Below are positions 10,476 to 21,427 of a stretch of DNA of 64,000 bases, one piece after another. The DNA comes from Pseudoneurospora amorphoporcata. Taxonomy: Eukaryota > Ascomycota > Sordariomycetes > Sordariales > Sordariaceae. Location of the stretch: positions 39,280-103,279 of the forward strand of contig MU859117.1 of the NCBI GenBank assembly GCA_033297205.1, in the 5' to 3' direction. The notes under the pieces are model-generated. The model ran no database searches. It saw nothing but the letters and a program-made list of their open reading frames with translations, and had not been told where the DNA came from. Numbering within the stretch: the stretch's first letter is position 1; each line of letters begins with the position of its first letter. The position numbers and the translations under genes are program-made.

Positions 10476-13336
10476 GTTTGATTCCGGGGTTCAATACTAT
10501 GGTGAACCTGTCGGAACTTATGTTGTTGATACGACGTTGAGGAGCGGGTGAGTAGTAGACCGGGTGTGGGTGGTCTCTTGATATCTTGCGACGGCAGACT
10601 CGGGTTGGCTTCGTTTGCTTCAAAGAGGGAAATGCCCGAGTCGGCGGCGACGACGAGGTTGTAATAAAGTTGATGCAGCACGTGCCGATTGTATCCGATC
10701 TTTTGTCCTTGGCGCACTTGTTGATGCCGTCCCAAGTCTGATGTGGTGAGAAGCCGGTGGGAAGGCAAACAGGTATGACAAGCAGGCGGCGGTGGTGAAC
10801 GTTTCGACAATGCGCTGCGATGAAAGACTTGTACTTGTACTCTGGCGGGGGATCACTATTGGTTTGGGGAGGCAGCGGCGGCGGATGTCGCAAGATTAAA
10901 AATTGTTCGCCGTGGTCTAGAGTGTTGTCGTCGTGAAGACAGAGTGTGACTATTCCCACATGCGCGGCGCAAGAAGCTATCGATGCTTGGTTTCAATCCG
11001 GGTTGCACGTCAATGAGTGGTAATTCCGGGCGTGGCCTTCTTTCGTCCGTAGTATTGATTTCGGCGATCATAGGTGGTGTGGCAAGGTTGCGCGTCGGAC
11101 CGAGTTGTCAAGGTTTTGAGACGGCGACAGCATTGAAGTCGTGAGCGGCAAGGTATCGGGATCAAAGGTTGGATGTTGGAACCTTGGTGTCGCCTGATGT
11201 GGTTGTAAAGTCGAGGTAATCTCTGGAAAAGGTAGGCCCCAGGGGTGGACGGCAGGTGGACGGGTGGGTGGGAGCGGGCGTTGGAGTGAGCGAGCGGCGG
11301 CTGCCCACTCACTGACGGACTGACGGAGTCGCGGCAGCCCGTCGCGCCAGGCCACCGACTAGCCTTACTAGGGAAAGCGGGCACTGCAACGGCCCTGTCG
11401 CGCACAGGCCATCAAAACATTGACCCGCCATTACACTCCCCATCCGCTCCACAAAGCCCAGCCAGACTTTGCCAGACATGTCCCGGTCAGCGCTGGCCCA
11501 TGGTCAAATCCAGTCCAGGGAATGGAATCGCGAAGCTCGAATCCACCCTTCTCTTCGATGTTGTGGGAAGCGGGTCCAGGCACTGACTTTCCTTACGTTA
11601 CCAATACGATTCTGTGAAATTTACACCTTCATATGCCCTGACCCAGCAAGTCGTGTCTTTCGTCCCTCCTCCGCCCAAGAATGCTGACATCAAAGCCAAC
11701 ATCACGTGGGCCCAAGGACTCGTGTTACCGACACAGGTAACCACAAAACTCATGATGCGATAATGCAGATGTTGGTTTGGTTATCTGTTTTCGGTTTTCA
11801 CTCCCCTTGCTCGCCGCGCTACCATCTGCCATAAGATGTGGGGTGATTTTTCGAAAACACATGGAGCCCCGTCTCCCGTTGATCGGACTGAAGTGCGTGA
11901 GGTGTGATGCGGCAAGACCCGTCGTCTTCTTGCCCGTTTCGTTTGTAAGTGGTACATAGCCAGAGACGGCAACATCGACCAATCCACGTCCTGCCGCTTC
12001 TTGTTCGTTTGTATCAACCTCTTTCTCCATCTTTTGACTGGTCTAGGTAGGTATTGCCCTGGCGGGATGAAGAGAATTGCAGATTTTAATGTCACTCAAG
12101 TCTTTTCATAAGCGGTAAGGATGGCGAACCTAGTATCATCCTTCCGTTTCTCTTCTCGTCTTCTCGCGATTGTTTGTCGTTGTTGTTGTCTTTGTTGTTT
12201 TTATACCATAGGCCCAACGCCAACGGTCCACAAAGTCAACCAAATGCAGGCCCTCATCCATCCCTTTGCTGGTTCGGTCCCGTCCCATTGCATTTGGCCC
12301 TGCCTCCTGCACCCGGCACTGCAGACATGTCGCTTTTTTGATTTGTTTACCAGTACGTATCGGTTCTTGTGGGGTAACACAACGCGTTTGATGACTGGTG
12401 TTGTTGAAGACTTCCGACTGGTTGTTTTTTTTGTTCCTAGTGCCAGAGTTGTCAACCTGTCATGCCCGATGTTCGCTGCCACAGGGAGACGAGGTTCTTG
12501 TCGCTGGAAGTTACAAGCGGGGCCGTAAAGCGTAGCTGCAGGGGGGGGCCAATTCTGCAGCCGACCCCACCAGAACAGACAGGGAACCACTTTTTGAACC
12601 ATGTTTAATGGTGTTTCGAGCGCGTCTTTGCGCGTCTAGAAGGCGTTTGTGGAAAAAAAACATCGGCGTGTGAGATTGAAGACAACAGCATCGAACAGAC
12701 TCGGCACTTCTTCTGTTACCATCCCTGCAGCATCAAGCTAACCTACCATTCGGGGTTCGAAAACGGATTGGGGCAAGTTCAGAATCCGAGATCTAGACAA
12801 TGCCACTTTCCGAAAGTCAAGGGACCGAAACACTTGGAATGTTTTCTGTTACTATTTCCAGCTCGCTTCTTAGTGTCATTCATTCCCAACCGATGGGAAA
12901 GACGAACGGTAACTGTATCGCTTTTATCTGCCATGTATACGACTTACCCACTGTGGGCCTCCCCCGCCAGTCATCTTCACAGAAAACGATAAAATACTCC
13001 AGGATTGCCGAGTGACATCAGACAGCATGGATCGAGCGTACTGATTTCTACCCCACGGTTTAGGTTTTGGGCCCAAGGGGGGAGGTGAGATGCGGATCTC
13101 AAAGTCGGATACAGCTACCAGTCAGCTTACAACACAGGGTCGTTCGCGTCAAGTGCAGCGTCCGTTTTGTGGTCTCGGTTGTACCCTGGAGTCAAATTCG
13201 GCAAGAAAATACAAATGATGAGAAAGAGAAGAAGAAGAAGCCCAAGATTGGAAATATACTGTTCATGCTAACCTTATTACCCTCACCCAGGGCCGTGTTT
13301 TCCCGATTCCTTTCCTTGGCCACCACCTCCACTTCC
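10476..13336. other. Intergenic; cdh1 promoter and leader, 3' flank of the PRPP synthetase gene
   Basis: About 2.9 kb between a start and a stop of two minus-strand genes. The left kilobase is presumably the promoter and leader of cdh1. No exon resembling a known protein was seen on either strand. Confidence 0.45.
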
Positions 13337-15068
13337 TTAGTCCCCATCCCGAAGCAGCATACTAACACTCTCCCCAAACACGATCCTTCTAATCGCCTCC
13401 GCAAAAAACGGTGCAATATCCAACACCTCCAACTTCCCACAAATTACCCTCGGGTCAACATCATTCTTATTCTTGTCTACCTGCTCTTTCTTCCCCCCAG
13501 GTCCAGCTGTTCCGAAAGCTTCAAGATGTCGATCTTGTGCCACCGTGTTCGTCACCACCACCCGATCCAGCGCCGACGCATTAATCCTCTGTATCGCATC
13601 ACCGCTAAACACGCCATGCGTGATGAGTGCAATCACTTGAACGGCCCCCTCTCGCTTGAGTAGCTTGGCCGCGCGCGTGATAGTGTTGCCTGTATCGGCG
13701 AGGTCATCAACCATGATGCAGACGCGGCCAGCAACGTTTCCGACGAGCATCATCGTTGGGTAGTTTGGCTGATTTTGGCGGGGCGGCATGGACGGTGGGC
13801 GTCGATCTATGGGGACGAGGAAAGGAGTGTCAGTGTCATTTTTTCCCGTTAGGAAGGGGCAAGTCAGGACGTGGCTCGGTGCAGTAGTGATGAAAGCAAA
13901 GAGATGAGCTTGCGATTCTTTTACTCACAGATGTACTAACCTTTATGGACGAGAGCAAATCCTAAACCTAGACTGTCGGCAATGGTGGCGGCGCGTTTAG
14001 CTCCGCCGGCGTCCGGGCTGACTACCACGGCTTCCTTGTAGTTCTCGATGTGGTGTTGGATATACCGCTTCAGGATTGGTTTGGCGACGAGGTTATCGAC
14101 TGCAATGACTGCAGGTTAGACGGGTGTTTACTTTTCCTTACCCCGCTTTCGAAGGGAGGATGCAGTAGGAGGGCTGCGACATGAAACTCACCGGGAATAT
14201 CAAAGAACCCCTGGTAACTGCTCTCATGCAAGTCGCACGTAACAATCCGATCCGCTCCCGCACACATCAATAGATCCGCAATCAACGATCCCGCCTGCGC
14301 CATCATCGGCTTGAACCCGGCCTTCTGTTGGAATGCCATCGCCATGGTCGGGTTCTCGTAGTCGTGTGTGGTGAACTTGTCGTTGGCTTTCTGCTGTTGG
14401 GCCTGCTTCTCTCCCAACGAGTTGTTACCATCATCGCTTGCTGGTCCCGTCACCGTCACCGTCGCCGGAGCCTTAACCATGTCACGGATGTCGATGCCGC
14501 GGGTGATGCTGCTGTTGGACAGGCCAGTGGTCAGTTTGGATATGCCGTTAGTGAGTCCAGCAGTCCGTGGGATATGTGCAGCCGGTGTAGACGGGACGCT
14601 TTCGAACGTGTAAGAGACACCGCCTGGGCCTTCAGTTGCTGTCATAGACGATTCTCGACGTCTAGACACCAGCGGTGCCCCAGTCCTGGCATACGGCAGG
14701 TCCGGCTGGCGGGAGTATGGGAAGAATGGCAGGACGGCGGTGACCCTGCGAGCCGATCCCGTCTTGCAGGCCGATATCATGATGCAGAGTTCGATGAAAT
14801 AGTCGTTGACGGTGACATGACCGGTGGCCCCTGTAGCCGAAGAGCATCCATCGTTGTTGTTGACCGCGTTTCCATCGGTTCCCACCCCAAACGACTGGAT
14901 GATGTAGACGTCCTTCCCACGTATTGAGTCCCTAATCTCGCAGCGTGTCTCCCCCGACGAAAACTTGTCCAGCACGCGGTTTGCCGGCGGAAGTCCTAGG
15001 TAGTTGCAGACGCTGTCGACGAATTTTGGGTGCGAGTTACCGCTTAGGACAACGACGTTACGAACCAT
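13337..15068 (-). CDS. Ribose-phosphate pyrophosphokinase (PRPP synthetase), PRS5-like subunit
   Basis: PRPP synthetases convert ribose-5-phosphate and ATP to PRPP for purine, pyrimidine, His and Trp synthesis. Exons complement(14192..15068), complement(13941..14099) and complement(13337..13806) give 501 aa; introns are 92 and 134 nt. Conserved blocks include LSGNSHPK near the start, [32 protein letters not shown] (115-121), [39 protein letters not shown] and the PRPP-binding [11 protein letters not shown]. The family is normally about 320 aa. Extra sequence sits at about 61-83, about 122-250 (low-complexity Ser/Thr/Gln) and as short inserts later. The large insert falls directly after PYSRQ, where catalytic subunits carry a KKDKSR-type loop. 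This matches the insertion-bearing yeast Prs5 type, which works in heteromeric complexes. An alternative upstream GTG is not used. Confidence 0.9.
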
Positions 15069-16385
15069 GACCACCGTATTGCTGTCTTTCTGGTTTTCGG
15101 TATAGTGGGTGCACTTCGAATATTTGTTCCAAACACGACGGGATGGCGCCGGCTAGTACCAGCTTCGTTGCCGCTGATGTTTCTACTTGCTTGTCGCTCA
15201 GTCACCTTCCCGGACTTCTCCCCTCGTTCCAGTCACAATTGCCTCCTTGGAGAACTGCAGTCATGGATGGAAAAGGACCGTGGATGCAAATAGTGAAGAC
15301 GTGATTAGGTTTGTAGAAAAGGGATTTTTTATTTTTATTTTTTTAAAAAAAGAGGAGGAAAGGTCGGCTCAGGAGGTAAAAAGAGGGAAAAGAAAAGGTC
15401 AGGTATTTGGGGAAAGTTGGGAGTCAAGTATCTTACGACACCACCTCCAAGTCGGATGGCTCATCAAGGTTCCCCGACCTCCCAAGACGGGTTGCTGTCG
15501 TTACACGGAAGGCGGCATGGCCGGCTAGTACGATAACTTGGAGCAATCGGATGTTCCGCCTTTCAAAGTCCCTTTCATATCTTCATTCTGCTAAGCTTGA
15601 TGCTTGAGGACGGGAGGAAAGACCGGACGCATGCTGGGTTGTACCGAGACATACATGAATGATATAAACATCCCCTACAACGTGCTTGCCAAGGGGACTC
15701 ATCAATTATCGATGTTCCATCCGAAATCCCAGCAATAATGATACGCAGCTCGTGATAGCACATGTCAAGTTCAGCGAATCACCGAGTGGGATTGGGTGAG
15801 CTGGAAGGCGGGGAGATAAGACATGAACGGGAAGGAATGATGGGTTGCCGCCGGAACCATGACAATATTGATCTTGGGTCGAATAAGGAAAGCCGTGACT
15901 TACACGTTGGTCGCACGAGGGCACTCCGTACTTTTCCTACCTCGTGTGACACTTTTCAGCATGACCCAAGTATAAAAGCACAACGACCTTCTCGTTACAT
16001 AATTCCTACCATCTTCACCCTCCACCTGTATCGATGTTCATCACAATGGAAATGCAAAGTCAAGTGTCGATGGGGGCCAACGCAAGCATATTCCTCAAAT
16101 GTCTAAACCCAATTGGTGTTTTGCATCCAATCATATCTAACCACCTTTTTGTTTGTAACCCTGAAATTGATCCAACACTGCGCTCCATCTTTTCCTCGGC
16201 CCCCTTTTGTCGAAATCCAGAATGCAAAGCGAACTCAATAACGAGGTGGCCCAAACGAGCCAACGAAAGAAATCCAACTGTATTTTACATCATCTTCCTC
16301 CTGCGCAAATAACAATAACAGCACACATCTCCCCCTATCCAAGGAACCTCAAATGGGCCCTATCTGATACGCAAAGCGCTGCACC
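15069..16385. other. Intergenic; promoter of the PRPP synthetase gene and 3' flank of spe-1
   Basis: The left part should be the leader and promoter of the minus-strand PRPP synthetase gene, and the right part the 3' UTR of ornithine decarboxylase. A TATAAAA-like string on the plus strand at about 15971-15977 has no gene behind it that I can recognise. Confidence 0.4.
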
Positions 16386-17913
16386 TTACAATTCCAAGAG
16401 AGCCAGGGCACCAGGCTCGCTGCAGACGTAGATGACATCATGCTTGTTGGAGAAGCCGTTGAAGGTGGTGGCGGAGCACTTGGTGTAGGCACCCATGTCC
16501 TCGAAGTACAGCCAGTCGCCAACATCGAGAATCTCGCGGAAGCGGATGCTCTCGGTGATGCGATCAATGCCGTCGCAAGTGGGACCCCAGATGCTGTACG
16601 CAATGGCGTCCTCCGCAGCAGACTCGTGAGCAGCAACAGAGTTGTACATAGTACGGCCGCCAGCACGGAGGATCTTGGCCACGGGGTGCTGGTGATCGAA
16701 CATGATGCTGCTGAAGTTTCCGTACAGACCATCGTTGACGTAGACCATGTAGCTGGCGTCGCCGTTGTTCACCGATCCGTCGTTGCTCATAGAAGAAGAG
16801 GAGTCAGAGACCGAGACAGCAGAGCCGTCCTGGATAGTGCGGCGAGCAATGATGTTGCAGGCAAGAGTAAATGCCGAGGAAGCGTAGTAGCGACCAGGCT
16901 CAGCGATGAGGTTGACGCCGGTATGGGCCGGGAAGTACTCTTCGAGGGCAGCGCGCAAGACGTTGGCCATCTGCTCGAAAGTATCGTCGCTGCAGAAGCC
17001 TCCACCGACATCGAGAGTCTTCAGGTTGTAGCCATAAGCAGCGGCCTGCTGGAAGACGACATGAGCGTCCTGAACAGCCTTCAAGAAAGCAGTAGGATCA
17101 GAGGCGCCAGAGCCAACGTGGAAGCTGACGCCAACCACGTTGAGACCCAGCTGACGGGCAAGGCCCAAGAGACCGTCGGTGGAGTCAAGGGAAGCACCAA
17201 ACTTCAAGCTGAGACGGCAAAGGGACGAAGAATCGTCGGTAAGGATACGGAGGAAGAGCTCGGCGTCGGGATATAAGCGTGCAATCTTGCGCAGCTCATC
17301 GGCGTTATCGAAGGTCATCTGGCGCACGCCCTGCTGGGCGACATAGCGCACATATGAGTTGGTCTTGCACGGCTGTGCATAGATAATGCGGGAGGGATCG
17401 ACGCCCATGCGGAGGACTTGCTCAATCTCGGCCTTGGAAGCACAGTCGAAGCCGGTGCCGAGTGCGGCCAGAAGCTGCAAGAGCCTGTCGTCGGGGTTGC
17501 ACTTGACAGCTGATAATAAACATCAAAAGTCAGCAGGTTGAATCCTCAATTAGGAGCTCATCTAATTGGAAATACTCACCATAGAACGGCTTGACGCGGG
17601 GAAGGTTCAACTTCCAGCGGAGGTGCTGGCGGTAGACCTCGCCGAGATCGGCGACAAAGAAGGTGTCCTCGTCGCCGGGCTCGCAGAACTCGTAGTCAAT
17701 GCTCTCCACACGCTGGCGGAGGGCATCGCCAATCATTTGTTTGGCGATCAACTTGCCGTTGGCAAGGCCGCGGAGATATTCATCGTGCTTCAAGGAGCCA
17801 TTTTGGATGACGTTCAAACTGTCGGTTTGACACTTTGAAAAGACATGATTGTTTGTATAATCGATGAAATCGATAGTGCCCATGCGGTCGGAGACAACAG
17901 TCGGCATAACCAT
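16386..17913 (-). CDS. spe-1: Ornithine decarboxylase
   Basis: PLP-dependent decarboxylation of ornithine to putrescine, the first committed step of polyamine synthesis; cytosolic homodimer. Exons complement(17580..17913) and complement(16386..17509), separated by a 70-nt intron, give 485 aa, against 484 as I recall for N. crassa SPE-1, to which it is almost identical. The PLP lysine is K114 in FYAVKC, reconstituted across the splice. Also present are HVGSG, the DVGGGF glycine loop, EPGRYY (phosphate binding) and WGPTCDGID, whose Cys and Asp complete the active site of the partner subunit. A Ser/Asp-rich insert (SVSDSSSS...) lies before YMVYVNDG. The start MVMPTVV agrees with the Neurospora protein. 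A very long ATG-free stretch lies upstream. Confidence 0.98.
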
Positions 17914-18706
17914 ATCCCAAGATCTGACTGGGGGATAAGATCGAGTGATGATAGTGGAGTTTTGCGAGGTTTCGGAGGTTCCCGGTGTGAGGGGGAGTTT
18001 GCGTGCGTGTGTTTGTTGTTGGTTTTGGATTTGTTGCGTAGTTAATGTGTCCTTGTCAAAAGGAGCAAGTGCTTCTTGAAAATTGGTCTTAGGGGGGTCG
18101 GTGTCGGTATGAGACTGATCCCTGAGCGATCTGACGAGGCCTCCTCGACTCTTCCTCCGTTAGAGGAAGAACCGCAGAACTCGTCCTATGCGGCAGCTGA
18201 CGGTTGGGACTGTATTCAGGTCCTTGGTTGGGAGAGAGGTCGAAAAAGAAAGCGTCGAGCTTCTTAGAGACCCTCAGGAGCGGATGGGGGAGGTACGACG
18301 TTGATGATGTGGAAGGTCTTTCTGAGGCTGAAATCTTGGTCCGAGACGAGCTTTACGGCCAAGGAAGCCGTGTTAAATAGGGTTGCCTTTGAGAAGACCA
18401 AAGGCAGTCAAGGAAGGTGGATGCTATGGCGACGACGACGACGTGTCCGTCCTGATAATGGGCGCAATGTTAGCAACTTGACCGTGACCAAGTCGTCAAG
18501 AGGCAGAGTGGATGTTGTGTGAAGAGGGCGAAGAAGCTGTGAAGAATGTGTGCAGAGTTGTGTTGGACTTGGAGGTTGGGACTTGTGATGATCCCTCCAC
18601 ACTATGATGACACTGGATGTAGATAGGTTGTCTGGGACGCAGACTCCGAGTCGAGTAGTCGGCCAAGCCAGCCTTTTTAAGCAGTCCGCGTCGGGGCGGT
18701 TTGCCA
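17914..18706 (-). promoter_or_regulatory. ATG-free upstream leader of ornithine decarboxylase
   Basis: Reading the minus strand upstream of the spe-1 start, no ATG occurs in any frame for 793 nt; the first is the complement of 18707-18709. About a dozen would be expected by chance. N. crassa ODC mRNA is known for an unusually long 5' leader involved in polyamine control, so most of this is probably transcribed leader. The exact transcription start cannot be read from sequence. Confidence 0.7.
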
Positions 18707-21427
18707 CATGGAAGAGCTCCCCACTCTACGGGGCTCAGACCCAGAGAAAGCCGGGAGAGCTTCCATCCCGTCTCTTTGGAGCACACATGTGATCCGGGTC
18801 GGGTGTGGCTGGATATCAAATGGTAGAGCATTTGAGAATCATGGGATGGAATTGGAAACACACCGCCGTCACCGTCATTGACTTACCCGTTATCGCGCAA
18901 GAAAGCAAGCTGTGGATGGTATAGTGTCTGGAATGGAGGGGGCTACGTGTGTAGTTGCAACAGTTGCAGATGAGGGAAGAGGGAAGAGGAGAGAAGAGAA
19001 GGGAAGGAAAGAGAGGAAAAGTTTAAAAAAGGGTTGCGTGGAGGAGGTAGAGGAGGGGAGGTTAAAGAATCAGGCGTCAGGGGGTGGAAGAGGGCGCGGG
19101 GGGGGGGTCTTGGGACTCGGCGGGCCGGGGCGGGAGGTCGACGATTTCTTCTGCTGTTTCTGCTGATTGTGAGCTGCCGACCGCGCTTCCATTGTTTTTG
19201 TCGAGTGGAGGGGCCCAGGCTCGATTCAACCGATGGACATGAATGCCAATGTGGATGTGCAGCAGGTGGGGAGACAAAAGATGGAACCTCAAAACGCCTA
19301 CCGTGGTGAGGGCAAAGGAGCGGGAAGAGGGCAATTAGCAGGGCACGGGCGTCTCTTTGGCACTGAAGGAAAGCGAGGCCAGCAGGTCCGCCGGAGGCTG
19401 TGCTCCTCATCCTGCTGGCAAAACTTTTTTTTTCTCGATTTCCGCCCACAAAAAAAGGGACGTCGCCGCGGAAGCCCCGTCGTCCAGCCCCGGCCGCCAT
19501 CTCGATCGTTTCCATTCCGTGATTTTTCAACGAGAAATCAGAAAAAACTCCAATCGGCGCTGCAGAATTCGCCCTGACCATGGCACCTGGTGCTACCCAG
19601 CTAGCCGTAGAAGGCAGCAGAGAAGCCAGAGAACATGGCAGGGGTCCCACCTTCTGCTGCCCGCCGCAACTCTCGTAATCACGTTTTTGCTGGACAGACA
19701 TTGGGCACTGAGAAGCATCGGCCGCATTCGGTGTCTTCCGTCATGATTCCGTGGCTGATTTCCACTTCCATGACCTCGCAAAACCTACCCGAAGCCTTCT
19801 TACACTTGGACTTGTTCAATGTGACGACGACAGTGACAGCCGGGGCCCCTTTCATCCCATGTTTGCGCCTATCTCGCCGCTTGATTACATGTGCATTTCT
19901 CGGGCAATCCCAGTCTTTAAAACGCGGGACTTTCAGACCGCAACTCCGTGCGCCGCCATATCCCTCTCCGGGGAGGTTCTAGATTCAGTGCCGGGCCGCC
20001 ATGCGAACCGCGTGAACAGATAGGGTTTTTAGGTTGGGTTTCGAGAATGGAGACAAGAGAAAGTGTCACGGGCGAGGGCTACGACTATGAGCCCCTCACC
20101 TATAGCGCGATATTGAGCAACGCCGTTGGAATAGGGTGGCTTTCTAGTTTCGATAGTATCACTGTATCACACAAAAACTGCACTCTGGACACGGTCACAC
20201 GACATCGCCGACATTGCCGATTTCATACTGGCACAACGACGGTACCTAGACGACACAAGACCAGTCAAATCGCGCAATTAGGCCGGGCCTCTGTTGCATC
20301 TGCAAGCGACCCAACCCGTGTCGGTCGGTATCTTGCCGACTCGCCTGTGCCTTGCGATCACCCATCCTCACTGCATAGAGGTACACTATGAAGAGTGCCT
20401 TGTAGACAGCAGCTTTGACCAAGGGGGTGTTCTGAATACGATATTCGAAGAATTGGAAGGCAGATGGTTGAAAATGACCGGAGAGCCGCTTCCTCAAAAG
20501 CACACATTTTGGTTCGAAACGAGCTTGCCTTCACGAGTCTACTTATGTATCTGCTAGATTTTGTTGATATATTTGATATACATTTCCGCCTCCTAGACGG
20601 CATGAAACGCTCTTTATCTGCTTGTTGTCGAGTAATAGAAGATTGATGTTACGCATGCACGGAAGCATGCTGCGGCTTTGATCATCGATGTCGTTGGCCG
20701 CACCCCTAGGTTCACACCGACGACGATCATTTGTTTAAGACGGACCGAATTCATTGGTCTGCTACGATTTTGCCCCTGGCGAGGCTGCATCCCAGTATAG
20801 ATGGCTGATTGTGTGAGTCAAGCAGCAGAAGCAACCAGAACGCAGCCTGACATGTAGTCTCGTGGTTGTAGCGTAGGGCCGCTACTCTTCAGAGGCAACC
20901 TGTCATGGTCTAAATGCTTCAGCTATCTCGCCTGAGAAGTGTTGATGACGTAAGCTAGGAAACAAGGGAATATCATGACATTAAACACTCGGTTCACGAT
21001 AGCAGAAGCATGTACTCTGTTCTTTAGTCCGCACGTCCAAAGCTGAGGAAGACGGTTCTGAAAGAACGAGCGCTCGGCCGGGCCTCAAGGCGCAGAACGC
21101 CGATTCCCTGTCACCTTTGATCTCGCACCGTTTTGTGGCATCAGCGCCACTGAGCAGGCGTTGAAGCGTATCGTAGCTGGCGCTGTTTGATGAGAAAGGG
21201 GAGGAAACAAAGAACAGTGGTGGAACAAAAACCTAAAACCTTTGATCAGTATACAGCCGGGGAATTGGAGCGCTGATTGGAGCCGAATGTCGTTGCAGCC
21301 CACTGGGTGCGCGCTGCCTCATTGTCCCTTTTGTATTGGAGGAGGGTATCATTCAACATATCACTTTACAAATACAAGACCGCCAACCTCATCAATAGCG
21401 GAACACGACCGATGTTGATGAAGTGGT
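18707..21427. other. Intergenic; spe-1 promoter and 3' flank of cym1
   Basis: About 2.7 kb without a recognisable exon. The block at about 18930-19150 is purine-rich on the plus strand, so it gives long but low-complexity Pro/Ser frames on the minus strand. The last few tens of bases are the 3' flank of the presequence protease gene. Confidence 0.4.

Noticed and set aside
18943..19701. 252-codon minus-strand frame upstream of spe-1
   Set aside because: Pro/Ser/Arg low-complexity sequence arising from a purine-rich tract. No known domain and poor start context.
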